In this document: piece after piece, positions 1-8,829 of the stretch | Layout: every line of letters begins with the position of its first letter | How positions within the stretch are numbered: the stretch's first letter is position 1 | NCBI GenBank assembly: GCA_902776415.1 | Contig: CACYPY010000001.1 | Location: 1 to 61,892, forward strand | DNA from: an uncultured Ruminobacter sp. | GTDB lineage: Bacteria > Pseudomonadota > Gammaproteobacteria > Enterobacterales > Succinivibrionaceae | Reading direction: 5' to 3' | DNA length: 61,892 nucleotides | The notes under the pieces: model-generated | The model's input: only the letters and a program-made list of their open reading frames with translations | What the model was told of the DNA's origin: nothing | Database searches by the model: none | Made by a program: the position numbers and the translations under genes

Positions 1-2
1 GC

Positions 3-293
3 CAGAAGATTGCAAAGGTCACCTTCAATGTCTGCCGCGCCATTGCCGGAGTTCAGGTTCCCGTTTACGAGGTAACCATGGAAAACTGCAAGATCGTGAA
101 AGCCGAGGTGGAAACCGTGGTGCCGGGAACCGCAGGAGATGTGGTGCTTCCTCTTTCCGACAACGCCGCCGCCCCGACCGAGACCGTGGACATCGTGGCA
201 GGCAAGATCACCTGGAAGTACACCGCCATCAAGGCCGACAATACCAAGGACGGCGCTGTGGAAGCAGCCTTTAACCAGGTTGAAAACTCCTGA
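3..293 (+). CDS. Hcp-like type VI secretion tube protein, C-terminal fragment
   Basis: Only the last 96 residues are inside the window; the reading frame is open from base 3 and stops at 291-293. The visible part has a beta-rich pattern typical of the Hcp C-terminal half: YEVTMENCKI, then a loop, then PTETVDIVAGKITWKYT, where the acidic strand followed by KI-W-Y is the usual Hcp signature. Hcp proteins form the hexameric inner tube of type VI secretion systems and are exported. No other secretion gene is visible, so whether a complete system lies upstream cannot be said. A rho-independent terminator follows about 40 bases later. The family call rests on a short fragment and is moderate. Confidence 0.55.
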   Translation, partial: QKIAKVTFNVCRAIAGVQVPVYEVTMENCKIVKAEVETVVPGTAGDVVLPLSDNAAAPTETVDIVAGKITWKYTAIKADNTKDGAVEAAFNQVENS

Positions 294-329
294 TACCGGG
301 GCTAAACCGGACTAACCAGATTCCGGATG

Positions 330-362
330 AGAGACAGACTGCCGCAGTTTGTCTCTTTTTTT
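330..362 (+). terminator. Rho-independent terminator after the Hcp-like gene
   Basis: A stem GAGACAGACTG / CAGTTTGTCTC with loop CCG (11 pairs, one G-U) is followed by seven T residues, about 40 bases after the stop codon. Confidence 0.85.
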
Positions 363-521
363 GTGTGTGGTTCCCGTTAAACAACGGCTTGGCTGCCGCC
401 TTTGCTCTGAAGGAAGCAGGTGTTTGCCTCGCTGAGATTCCCTGGCAGATAATTTCGAAAAATCACAAACGACTCCTCCCGGGAAGAACCGTCTCTGAAA
501 ACCGGCTGAAACCACCGTGAC

Positions 522-550
522 AAAAAAAGGAGAAGCCGTAACTTCCCCTT
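522..550 (-). terminator. Terminator of the rpsF-rpsR-rplI operon
   Basis: Read on the minus strand, AAGGGGAAG and CTTCTCCTT form a nine-pair stem around TTACGG and are followed directly by a run of T. It lies about 30 bases past the rplI stop. Confidence 0.8.
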
Positions 551-581
551 CTTCATGCTTTAGAAAACTGCCTTTCAGATA

Positions 582-1034
582 TTACTTGGCAGGAACAATG
601 TTAAGCTTAACCTTGGTCTTAACGTCAGGATGCAGAGAAACAGCGATCTCATATTCGCCGGTAGAACGGAGAACTCCTTCAGAAAGACGGATTTCGCTCT
701 TGTGAACCTCAACACCTGCGTTCTGGAGAGCTTCGGCAATATCACGGGTTCCTACAGAACCGAAGAGTTTGCCTTCATCACCGGCCTTGGCTTCAATAAC
801 AATGTTTTCAAGAGCATCAAGCTTGTCGCAGCGAGCCTGGGCATCAGCCAGTTCCTTGGCAATCTTTGCCTCCAGCTCGGCACGCTGCTCTTCAAACTTT
901 TTCTTGTTAGCCTCAGTGGCCATCACAGCCTTTTTCTGAGGGATGAGATAGTTACGAGCAAAACCGCTCTTAACCTTAACCTGATCACCCAGTCCGCCAA
1001 GATGGGCAATCTTATCAAGAAGAATAACTTCCAT
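582..1034 (-). CDS. rplI: 50S ribosomal protein L9
   Basis: This 150-residue protein is a full-length L9, which binds 23S rRNA and helps hold reading frame. The N-terminal rRNA-binding domain begins [19 protein letters not shown] and includes the conserved GFARNYLIP at about 24-32. A long connecting helix rich in Lys, Glu and Ala spans about 41-75. The C-terminal domain contains GKLFGSVG. The ATG is preceded by AGGAAAGGTA. It is last in the S6-S18-L9 operon, 52 bases after rpsR. Confidence 0.98.
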   Translation of the reverse strand: MEVILLDKIAHLGGLGDQVKVKSGFARNYLIPQKKAVMATEANKKKFEEQRAELEAKIAKELADAQARCDKLDALENIVIEAKAGDEGKLFGSVGTRDIAEALQNAGVEVHKSEIRLSEGVLRSTGEYEIAVSLHPDVKTKVKLNIVPAK

Positions 1035-1086
1035 TACCTTTCCTCGAATAAAAACAAAACAGAGTTAGGCCTTCGTGCCCGACCGA

Positions 1087-1332
1087 TTACTTGCCGCCCT
1101 GCTTGGAGGCGTGAAGATCAGTGTACGGGAGAAGAGCCAAGTAACGTGCACGCTTAATGGCCACAGCCAGCTGACGCTGGTACTTGGCACGGGTGCCGGT
1201 AATACGACTCGGAACGATCTTGTAGGATTCAGTCACATAGCTCTTAAGAGTGTTCAGATCCTTGTAATCGATCTCGGTTACGCCATCTGCAGTAAAACGG
1301 CAGAACTTACGACGATGGTAAAAATGTGCCAT
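1087..1332 (-). CDS. rpsR: 30S ribosomal protein S18
   Basis: This 81-residue S18 contains the diagnostic stretches [11 protein letters not shown] near the N-terminus and [20 protein letters not shown] towards the C-terminus. It binds the 30S platform as a dimer with S6. The ATG has AAGGAG eight bases upstream. The gene starts only 11 bases after the rpsF stop, so priB, which lies between these two genes in E. coli and many relatives, is missing here. Confidence 0.98.
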   Translation of the reverse strand: MAHFYHRRKFCRFTADGVTEIDYKDLNTLKSYVTESYKIVPSRITGTRAKYQRQLAVAIKRARYLALLPYTDLHASKQGGK

Positions 1333-1343
1333 GGACTAGCTCC

Positions 1344-1763
1344 TTATTCCTGAGTTTCTTCACTTTCAACTGCTGCTTCAGCGTTGGTCTGAACAGCTTC
1401 TTCAGCATCACGGCCATCGCGATCCTCGCGGCTGTGACGCTCCTCGCGAGCCTTGAACATCGGAGAAGGCTCGGTTACAGCTTCCTTGGTACGGGTAATG
1501 AGGCAGCGGATAACTGCATCGTTGTAACGGAAAAGGTTAGAAAGCTCGTCAACAACCTTCTGATCGGTATCAGCGTTGATTAACACATAATGAGCCTTGT
1601 GAAGCTTCTCAATGGGATAAGCAAGCTGACGACGACCCCAGTCTTCCTTACGGGTGATCTTGCCACCGGCTTTTTCGATAATGCCAACATAACGCTCAAC
1701 CATTCCCGGAACCTGTTCGCTCTGGTCTGGATGAACCATTATTACAATTTCATAATGACGCAT
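1344..1763 (-). CDS. rpsF: 30S ribosomal protein S6
   Basis: This 139-residue S6 starts [18 protein letters not shown] and carries [19 protein letters not shown], typical of the family, which pairs with S18 on the 30S platform. Beyond the folded core of about 100 residues there is an acidic tail rich in Glu that ends in Gln-Glu. In E. coli the S6 C-terminus is the substrate for glutamate addition by RimK; whether this tail is modified is not known. The ATG has AAGGAG nine bases upstream, and a good promoter lies about 85 bases upstream. Confidence 0.98.
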   Translation of the reverse strand: MRHYEIVIMVHPDQSEQVPGMVERYVGIIEKAGGKITRKEDWGRRQLAYPIEKLHKAHYVLINADTDQKVVDELSNLFRYNDAVIRCLITRTKEAVTEPSPMFKAREERHSREDRDGRDAEEAVQTNAEAAVESEETQE

Positions 1764-1847
1764 TTGTCATGCTCCTTACGGATACAGCCTCTTAAGCTCG
1801 GTCTGCTTTTAAGGCAAGGAACTAATTACAGATTGACCGACGTGCGG

Positions 1848-1876
1848 ATTATAAGGATACCTGCCGGCAAATGCAA
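1848..1876 (-). promoter_or_regulatory. Sigma70-type promoter for rpsF-rpsR-rplI
   Basis: On the minus strand TTGCAT and TATAAT are separated by 17 bases. The -10 element is consensus and the downstream discriminator is GC-rich, as in growth-rate-controlled promoters. It sits between rlmB and rpsF, so the ribosomal genes need not depend on rlmB transcription. Confidence 0.65.
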
Positions 1877-1922
1877 GAATATTTTGCGTGAGGTCACAAT
1901 CACCGGCAGAGCCCCGAAAATC

Positions 1923-2681
1923 TCAGGACTTCTTCCGAGCCATGAGGCGCTGCCGTACGGCCTCAAAAAGTACCACCCCGGTGGCAACCGAAACATTCAG
2001 GCTGGTAACCTTGCCATACATCGGGATCTTCACCAAAACGTCACAATTCTCCCGGGTAAGTCTGCGCATTCCCGTATCCTCGGCCCCCATGACCACCGCC
2101 ACGGCACCGGTAAGATCGGCGTCGTACAGCACCTTGTCAGTCTCGCCGGCTGTTCCCGTAATAAAGATGTTCCTCTCCCTGAGCTCTCTCATGGTTCTGG
2201 CCAGATTGGTCACATAAAAGACCGGAACTGTTTCCGCGGCGCCGGAAGCCACCTTTTTGGCAATCCCCGACAGAGGCGCGCTGTTATCCTTGGGCACGAT
2301 TACCGCATCAACTCCGGCGCCGTCACAGTTTCGGAGACAGGCTCCCAGATTGTGCGGATCGGTTACATTGTCAAGAATAAGGAGGAACGGTGCGGAAACT
2401 TCGTCCAGAAAATCCATAAGCTCATTGTCGCCCCTTTCCTTCAGAGACTTGACCCGAACGACGATCCCCTGATGAGTGCCGCCAAACACCTTTTCATCAA
2501 GTGCCTTTCTGGTAACCTCGGTTACGGTAAGATCATATCTTGCGAATGCCGCAATGATTTCCTGAAGCCGGGCATCGTTGCGCCCCCTGAGCGCATAGCC
2601 TTCGATAATCCGTTCCGGCTCGGTTTCGAGAAGAGCCTTTACCGCATGAATGCCATATACATATTCTGGTTTGCTGCTCAT
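1923..2681 (-). CDS. rlmB: 23S rRNA (guanosine-2'-O-)-methyltransferase RlmB
   Basis: This 252-residue SpoU/TrmH-family enzyme would methylate the ribose of the peptidyl-transferase loop guanosine of 23S rRNA (Gm2251 in E. coli). The N-terminal substrate-binding domain starts [14 protein letters not shown]. The knotted SAM-binding domain contains [20 protein letters not shown] at about 140-160, [14 protein letters not shown], and [22 protein letters not shown] near the C-terminus, covering SpoU motifs 1 to 3. The ATG at 2681 is chosen because AAGGGAG lies a few bases upstream; an in-frame TTG 15 bases earlier has no such support. It follows rnr as in E. coli. Confidence 0.95.
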   Translation of the reverse strand: MSSKPEYVYGIHAVKALLETEPERIIEGYALRGRNDARLQEIIAAFARYDLTVTEVTRKALDEKVFGGTHQGIVVRVKSLKERGDNELMDFLDEVSAPFLLILDNVTDPHNLGACLRNCDGAGVDAVIVPKDNSAPLSGIAKKVASGAAETVPVFYVTNLARTMRELRERNIFITGTAGETDKVLYDADLTGAVAVVMGAEDTGMRRLTRENCDVLVKIPMYGKVTSLNVSVATGVVLFEAVRQRLMARKKS

Positions 2682-2726
2682 AACACTCCCTTGCAAATAA
2701 TAATTTCTGAAGATGTCCTGATTAAT

Positions 2727-2767
2727 AAAAAAATCCGGAGATTCCGATCTCAGAACCGTGATCTCCG
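2727..2767 (-). terminator. Terminator-like hairpin between rnr and rlmB
   Basis: On the minus strand CGGAGAT and ATCTCCG flank an 18-base loop and are followed within two bases by seven T residues. It lies 60 bases past the rnr stop and about 45 bases before the rlmB start, so it may limit read-through into rlmB. Confidence 0.55.
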
Positions 2768-2826
2768 AAATTCAGAAACTTCCGCAAAAGCTCCCGCCGG
2801 TTCCGGTCCGGGAGCCTTCCGGATAA

Positions 2827-5800
2827 TTACAGCACTGTGCTTACAAAATGCCTGATAAGCTCCTCGCGCATTTTCTCAACCTTTTCCTGCTGCTTTTTCA
2901 GGTTTTCCTCCTGAATACCCATGGCGGCTTTCTCCTTAAGATATTCTGCATAGGTCTCCCGGAATTCCGGATTGGCGCTTATCAGCTTCTCCAGGGAATC
3001 TCCGTCGGCACTTCCGGAAACCGGAGCTTCCGAAGTCCCGCCTTTGGCAGGCTTTTTCCGGGATTTCCCTGATTTTCCGGATTTTGCGGCAGAATCGCCC
3101 TCTTCCGGAAGAACCGAAGCATTCTTTTCCCGGACAGGAATCCCGACAGCGGGTTCGGCAGAGCCCCCCCTGTCTGAAGCCGGGGCGGGTGGAGCGTCAG
3201 AACCGTCGGTTTCTTTTCCGCTCCAGGACCTGAGAGAGCTTACAATTCTGCGGTTTACTTCCTCTCCGGGAATACCGGAAGCTGCGGTCTCCGGAATTGC
3301 GTCCGACTCCCCGGGCAGGGACTGCTCCTCACGTTTTTTCCCGGATTTCCTGCCGCTCTTTTGGTTCTTAAGCACCAGACTCATGCCGATCTTGCCGGCA
3401 TCCACGTCCACATCGTCTATTCTGACCAGCACCGGATCCCCGATACGGAATCTGATTCCGGTATTATCTCCAACAAGAGCACAGGAATCCCGATCATATA
3501 TCAGATAATCTGCGACGTTCATCCGGGAAATATGAACCATGCCGTCTACCCGGAAACGTTCGATGACCACAAAAATCCCGAATGACTCCACATTGGAAAT
3601 TACACCGGACAGAGTCTTTCCGATAAACTGCTCCATAAAGCGGGCCTTCAGGGTTCTGGACACCTCTCCTGTCACCTGATCCGCCCTTCTTTCTGTAAGA
3701 TTGCACTGATCGGCAATTTTGAAAAGCTCGGGATTATGATATTCCAGAGCTCCGGACTTCACTCCCGCAGCCCCCAGAAGGAGATGCTTGATCTCGCGGT
3801 GCAGCTGAAGGTCCGGATAGCGGCGGATCGGGGAGGTAAAGTGGGCATAATGGCTGAGGGCCAGTCCGAAATGCCCCTGATTCACGGGGGAATACTCGGC
3901 CAGAGACATGGAACGCAGCATCATGACGCTGAGAACCTTTTTGTTGGGGCTGTCACTAAAACTCTCCGCCAGCCGGGCATAATCCGAGGGCTGCGGGGAA
4001 TCACCGCCTTCCAGCTGATATCCCAGAGGCCTGATAAAGGCTCTGAAGGCTGCCAGCTTTGACAGAGACGGCACGGCATGCACCCGGTACAGGGTGCTGC
4101 CGTGTGCGTTGTCCACCATTCTGGCCGCACAGATGTTGGCCGCAATCATGCATTCCTCAATCAGCATATGAGCATCATTGCGGATCAGAGGGACAATGTT
4201 GGTGAGGTTCAGATTCTCGTCAAATACAAAACGCACTTCCTCGCTCTCAAAATCTACCGTACCGCGCCTGATTCTGGCTTCCTTCAGAACCCGGTACAGA
4301 TCGTGAAGATCCCGGATATGGGGAATCAGCGGACGGAATTCCTCGTCAGGCTCCTTTCCGGCAAGAATTCCGGCCACATCGGTATAGGTGAGCCGGGCAT
4401 GAGAACGCATCACCGCCTGATAAAAGGAAAAATCTCCCAGATCTCCGGATTTAGACACAAACACCTCGCACACGAAGCACAGTCTGTCCACATGAGGATT
4501 CAGGGAACACAGGCCGTTTGACAGCTTCTCCGGAAGCATCGGCACCACATAATTGGGGAAGTAAACGGAATTGCCTCTTTTGGCAGCCTCCGTATCCAGC
4601 GGCGTGCCCGGCCTGACATAATAGGACACGTCGGCAATGGCCACCCAGAGCCGGAAACCTCCCTCCTCCCGGCGGCAGTACACCGCATCGTCAAAGTCCC
4701 TGGCATCCTCGCCGTCAATGGTCACCAGCGGGAGATCCCGGATATCGTGCCGATCCCGCTTATCACTCTCCGGAACCTCATCAGGAATATGCTGAAGCTG
4801 ATCCAGAACTCTTTTTCCGAACTCGTGGGGAATGCCGCTTCGCAGCACCGCCAGCTGAATCTGCACATCCAGCTGTCCCAGATCCCCCAGAACCCGGGAG
4901 GTTTTGATCCGGTAGCTGCGATCGTTTTCCCTGGAGACAATGTCGCAGATCACCACCGATCCCATAACCGCCTCACCGAGAGCCTCCTTGGAATCAAACA
5001 CAAAGGTGCAGCTCCCGAAACGTGGATCGTCGGCCGCAAGCACGCTGCCGTTACGGCGTTTCATAACGCGTCCCACAACGCTGTTATGGTATTCGGTTAC
5101 CTTACCCACATGGAAAATGTCATTCCGGGTATCCAAAATTCCCGAGATCACATCTCCGTGAAACAGCGATATTCCTGAAGGATTAGAGATATTGTGCTTC
5201 GCGCCGTCATCCGTTGTTACCCGGGTAAAGTATCCCACATATCTCCGATCATCCGGATCCGGCTCATAGTCAAACAGCACGGTTCCCGATACCTGTCTTG
5301 CCTCATCGTCCGGCAAAAGAATGCCGTATCCGGGAGCACATTCATGGAAACTCATGGTTTTTGAGGAGACGGCGTTTATGATCGCCTTTTGTATCATTTC
5401 CGGGGTTACCGCCTTCATTTCCTTCATCGTCATAAGGCTGCGAAGTCTGTTCCTGACGTCGGAAAGGTAGGTTTTACCGAGCTCCGGAACAGCCCCGGAG
5501 CTTTCGAAATTCCCGGGAATCGGAACCAGTCTGGCGGCCTTCAGGATTTTCTGTTCCGGGTTCAGACCAATGCCAGGAACAGCCGAAGCTGTCCCGGAAA
5601 CAGCCGGTTCACTCCGGGACTCGGCAGGGGAAACGACCGCTCCCCCGACACCCGAAGCCTTTCCGGAAGCCGGACTTCCCAGCATATCATTAAGAAGATC
5701 GTCCATTTCCGCACTGTCGAGAGTGTCATCATCCTCAAAAAGGGACTCTCCGGAAGTTCCGGGATGAGCATCAGAAACAGTATCCGGATGCTTTAAAGAC

Positions 5801-6228
5801 CGGGACGCGGAACCGTTTTCTCCGGCAACTGTCTCCGGCACGGCACCGGTCTTTTGATCCGGTTTTTCTGACGCTTTGCTCTTTCCGGCGGCTTTGTTCT
5901 TTTTGGTTTTGGGAACCGGAGTCTTTTCCGGTGCCGGAACCTTTTCCTTCTGAGGAGGAGCGGATTCCTCCGGAAGCCCGTGAACCTCACTGCTGTCCGG
6001 AGCCTTTACTGGTTCGGGAGCTGCCGGAATGCCGCTGAGAGGCGAAAATCCCTTAATGGTCGAGCCTCCCAGCCGCGGTGCCGGCTGTGTTTTTCTTGCA
6101 GGTTTTGATGAAGACTTTGCCGCCCTTCCCCGGGAAGCTGCAGCATCGCTTTTCCGTCCCGTTTTTCCTGCCTGCCCCCTGGAACCATCATTTTTCTGTC
6201 TGGCAGTATCGTTAATTTTTTCACTCAT
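2827..6228 (-). CDS. rnr: Ribonuclease R with long N- and C-terminal extensions
   Basis: This is a 3'-5' exoribonuclease of the RNase II/R family, here 1133 residues against about 810 in E. coli. The catalytic RNB domain carries TIDGEDARDFDDAV near residues 503-516, with the acidic residues that bind magnesium. Cold-shock-type domains precede it, and an S1 domain (GKTLSGVISNVESFGIFV) starts near 865. Residues 1 to about 230 are low complexity, rich in Ser, Lys, Pro, Glu and Ala. Another 180 or so residues after S1 are Lys/Ser/Gly-rich and end in a charged helical segment. The start MSEKINDTARQ is the most credible ATG, although its ribosome-binding site is weak and an in-frame upstream start cannot be excluded. 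Confidence 0.93.
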   Translation of the reverse strand: MSEKINDTARQKNDGSRGQAGKTGRKSDAAASRGRAAKSSSKPARKTQPAPRLGGSTIKGFSPLSGIPAAPEPVKAPDSSEVHGLPEESAPPQKEKVPAPEKTPVPKTKKNKAAGKSKASEKPDQKTGAVPETVAGENGSASRSLKHPDTVSDAHPGTSGESLFEDDDTLDSAEMDDLLNDMLGSPASGKASGVGGAVVSPAESRSEPAVSGTASAVPGIGLNPEQKILKAARLVPIPGNFESSGAVPELGKTYLSDVRNRLRSLMTMKEMKAVTPEMIQKAIINAVSSKTMSFHECAPGYGILLPDDEARQVSGTVLFDYEPDPDDRRYVGYFTRVTTDDGAKHNISNPSGISLFHGDVISGILDTRNDIFHVGKVTEYHNSVVGRVMKRRNGSVLAADDPRFGSCTFVFDSKEALGEAVMGSVVICDIVSRENDRSYRIKTSRVLGDLGQLDVQIQLAVLRSGIPHEFGKRVLDQLQHIPDEVPESDKRDRHDIRDLPLVTIDGEDARDFDDAVYCRREEGGFRLWVAIADVSYYVRPGTPLDTEAAKRGNSVYFPNYVVPMLPEKLSNGLCSLNPHVDRLCFVCEVFVSKSGDLGDFSFYQAVMRSHARLTYTDVAGILAGKEPDEEFRPLIPHIRDLHDLYRVLKEARIRRGTVDFESEEVRFVFDENLNLTNIVPLIRNDAHMLIEECMIAANICAARMVDNAHGSTLYRVHAVPSLSKLAAFRAFIRPLGYQLEGGDSPQPSDYARLAESFSDSPNKKVLSVMMLRSMSLAEYSPVNQGHFGLALSHYAHFTSPIRRYPDLQLHREIKHLLLGAAGVKSGALEYHNPELFKIADQCNLTERRADQVTGEVSRTLKARFMEQFIGKTLSGVISNVESFGIFVVIERFRVDGMVHISRMNVADYLIYDRDSCALVGDNTGIRFRIGDPVLVRIDDVDVDAGKIGMSLVLKNQKSGRKSGKKREEQSLPGESDAIPETAASGIPGEEVNRRIVSSLRSWSGKETDGSDAPPAPASDRGGSAEPAVGIPVREKNASVLPEEGDSAAKSGKSGKSRKKPAKGGTSEAPVSGSADGDSLEKLISANPEFRETYAEYLKEKAAMGIQEENLKKQQEKVEKMREELIRHFVSTVL

Positions 6229-7042
6229 TCTCACACCATAATAGCTTTTTTGGGGGGCCGGAATCATCACTGACAAAAACCGCACCGCTCCGTAATGTAA
6301 TGTATGGATTTCCGCCTTCCGGAAATCCGTAAACAATTCCCGTTTCCGGTGCTCCTGTTCGCCCGAGAAGGCTGCCCGGAAAACTTCAGATTTTCCTGAG
6401 AAAACCCGTGAATCCTGCCGGAAGCTTTTGAATTCTGCCGGTTTCGGAAATTACTGCTCATCCCCGTTTATTTAAGAATGCCGGAACTGTGCCGGCATGG
6501 CGCCGCTCACAGGCCGTCCCGCGGGATCTCATGATACACAATATCACATCAGATACGGGTTTTGTAAACAATTTCAATGCACAAATTAAAAATAAGGCAT
6601 CACCAGAAACATAATGCCAGCAGGAACACGAAATCTCCTGTTTCACTGCATGCCGCGACCGGACAGATTCCTGAATTTCGGATCAGAACACTTTGAGACC
6701 ACAGAAATCCAGAAGCTTTACCTTCATCTCAGTAACCGGGATTCCCGGATGCCGGCAGGTCTTCAGTTTACACACCTGATTTTCCACGGCTCTTCCCTGA
6801 CAGCGTCTTCCGTAAGGGGACAGGCATCCGAAGGGCCAGCCGTTTCCGCATTACGATCCGCAGGATGAGAAACACCAGCATGACAAACTGTTTCAGTACC
6901 TCCGAAGGGACTCAGGAACTTCATTCAGTGCCTTGCAGATATAATCAGAAATACGGGGAAAAATCCAAAAACTGCAAATCAGCACAAACACATACCGAAT
7001 GTACACTGCAAAAAAAAAACGGGAAATTTCAGAGAAACAGGA
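6229..7042. other. Long intergenic region without a recognisable gene
   Basis: About 810 bases between rnr and the tRNA-Thr gene hold only short open frames with no ribosome-binding site and no family resemblance. The segment nearest rnr is rich in CCGGAA-type words. The end nearest the tRNA has a run of ten A residues at about 7010-7019, which on the minus strand is a T-run that may serve as an imperfect terminator for the tRNA-Phe/tRNA-Thr transcript. Confidence 0.5.
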
Positions 7043-7118
7043 TGGTGCCGGCTAACGGATTCGAACTGATGACCAACTGATTACAAATCAGCTGCTCTAC
7101 CAACTGAGCTAAGCCGGC
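7043..7118 (-). tRNA. tRNA-Thr (anticodon TGT)
   Basis: A 76-base cloverleaf with seven-pair acceptor stem GCCGGCT/AGCCGGC, T-loop TTCGAATC and encoded CCA. The anticodon loop TTTGTAA gives TGT. It lies 10 bases after the upstream tRNA-Phe and is probably cut from the same transcript. Confidence 0.95.
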
Positions 7119-7128
7119 AATAAAGAAA

Positions 7129-7204
<76 letters not shown>

Positions 7205-7222
7205 ATCAGGCTACGGGAGAGG

Positions 7223-7252
7223 ATTCTACAGGAACCTGGATTGCCGTGTCAA
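7223..7252 (-). promoter_or_regulatory. Promoter for tRNA-Phe/tRNA-Thr
   Basis: On the minus strand TTGACA and TAGAAT are separated by 18 bases and end 18 bases before the mature tRNA 5' end. Confidence 0.75.
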
Positions 7253-7420
7253 ACAATTTTAAAAATATTTTTCATTTTTTACTTATAGTGATTAAAAAAC
7301 AAACAGGTTAAAACCTGGGAGCTGCAACAAACAAAAATACAATCCGGTAACAAAAGAAAAGTGAAGATAAAAATCAGAAGTAGAGAAAAACAGAACAGAA
7401 AGGAGATGCAAAAGAAGAAA

Positions 7421-7496
<76 letters not shown>

Positions 7497-7506
7497 GACG
7501 GGTGCT

Positions 7507-7534
7507 ATTATACAGATCTGAAAACCGCTGTCAA
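7507..7534 (-). promoter_or_regulatory. Consensus promoter for the second tRNA-Phe
   Basis: On the minus strand TTGACA and TATAAT are separated by 16 bases. The GC-containing discriminator after the -10 element is usual for stable-RNA promoters. Confidence 0.85.
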
Positions 7535-7766
7535 CACAAAATCAGATTTTTTTTGCATTTTCATCAGGATCCGGGTTCAGAAGGGCGTAATCGCCGCTAC
7601 CCGAACAAAATCCCCTGCCCGGAACGTCTCTCAGGTCATTCGCAGCCCACTCCCGAACCGAGCCCTACCGAACGTCCCTCAAAACGTGATAACTATAAAA
7701 AAGCCTCCGCTAACATGTTGCTTAAAAAACAGCCGCAATTATAATTTTTCAGAGGGGGGATCCGAA

Positions 7767-8561
7767 ATGACTGCCAATAACAATAATAATCACAGCAGGA
7801 TTGAAATTCCTGCCGACAAAAGTCTGGAAGACTGGATAACGGAACTGCTCTCGGAGTATTCGCCAGTGTATGTTTCCGAAAAGATCAGAGCGGCCATCGT
7901 TCCGGATATACTGACCCCGAAAACCGCTCCCATGTTTTCCGAAATCTTCGCCAGGCTCAGTCTGTCCATTAACCAGCTTAAAACTGACAGAATTGTTCTC
8001 CTGAGCGGCATTGTCAATATGTCTCCCTCCGGTCTTATTCTCTGCCCGCCCGCCGAAAATCCCGTTTTTGAAAAACTTCTGCCCTCAATGGATCTTCTGA
8101 CCGCCTGTGCCATGAATCCGGTTTTCCGCGAAACCGGCGTGCAAGACACGGTTTTCATGCGACATTTTGAGGCGGTGTTGCCGTTTGTAAACCGGCTTTT
8201 CCCGGATGCCGAGGTACTGCCGCTTCTGGCTGACGGCACCAGAGACTCCAAAATCTGCAAGGCCCTGAAAAAGCTGGCTCTGGGAAAAGGAGATCTCCTT
8301 ATTGCCCTGGCTTCTCTGTCTTCCGGACTCAGCCGCACCGAGGCCAGCAACAAGGATGCCGCCATCATGGCCTCAATGCTGGCACAGGAGGATACCGTAA
8401 ACATCTCCGATACCGCCTATCACAACATCATTAACGCCTTGTCCCGCTACTCGCTTTCCAGAAGACTGGTACCTCACATCTTTAAAAACAATCATGTAAA
8501 CCCTCACGAAAACGGCCGGATACGGGTAAACGGCTATATATCTGTGGGCTATCTGATGTAA
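7767..8561 (+). CDS. MEMO1-like protein with degenerate active site
   Basis: This 264-residue protein of uncertain function has the order and spacing of conserved segments seen in the MEMO/AmmeMemoRadiSam-B family. These are IRAAIVPDILTPKTAPMFSEI near 40-60 (family IvPHAGYiYSG), RIVLLSGIVNMSPSG near 80-95 (family viilGpnH), FMRHFEAVLPFVNRLFPDAEVLPLLADG near 150-177, and LLIALASLSSGLS near 197-210. The metal-binding His residues of the first two segments are replaced by Asp and Asn, so enzymatic activity is doubtful. The start MTANNNNN is chosen because AGGGGGG lies just upstream. The neighbour 268 bases downstream is Hfq-like. The family call is by pattern only. Confidence 0.5.
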   Translation: MTANNNNNHSRIEIPADKSLEDWITELLSEYSPVYVSEKIRAAIVPDILTPKTAPMFSEIFARLSLSINQLKTDRIVLLSGIVNMSPSGLILCPPAENPVFEKLLPSMDLLTACAMNPVFRETGVQDTVFMRHFEAVLPFVNRLFPDAEVLPLLADGTRDSKICKALKKLALGKGDLLIALASLSSGLSRTEASNKDAAIMASMLAQEDTVNISDTAYHNIINALSRYSLSRRLVPHIFKNNHVNPHENGRIRVNGYISVGYLM

Positions 8562-8829
8562 AATACTGCGGCATCGGACACACGTTCGACTGATACTGCG
8601 GTGCTGACCGCGGCATTCATAACTGCGAACCTCAAAAACATGTTAAGTTTTACAAAAAATTAACGAACCTCATGCAAGTGGTTGCTTTATAGTTTTCAGT
8701 GCATTAAAATCACCACAAAGATTTTATGGATCGTTAAGCCCGTATGAAGTCTTGCGGAGTTTTAACTCGACTGGTCAATAACTGTTTTGTAATGACATTT
8801 TCTGTTTAAACTATTAAAAGAAGAAACAA

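Noticed and set aside
1590..2855. An open frame of 421 codons antisense to rlmB and the rpsF end
   Set aside because: It overlaps two well-supported genes and their promoter and shows no family resemblance.
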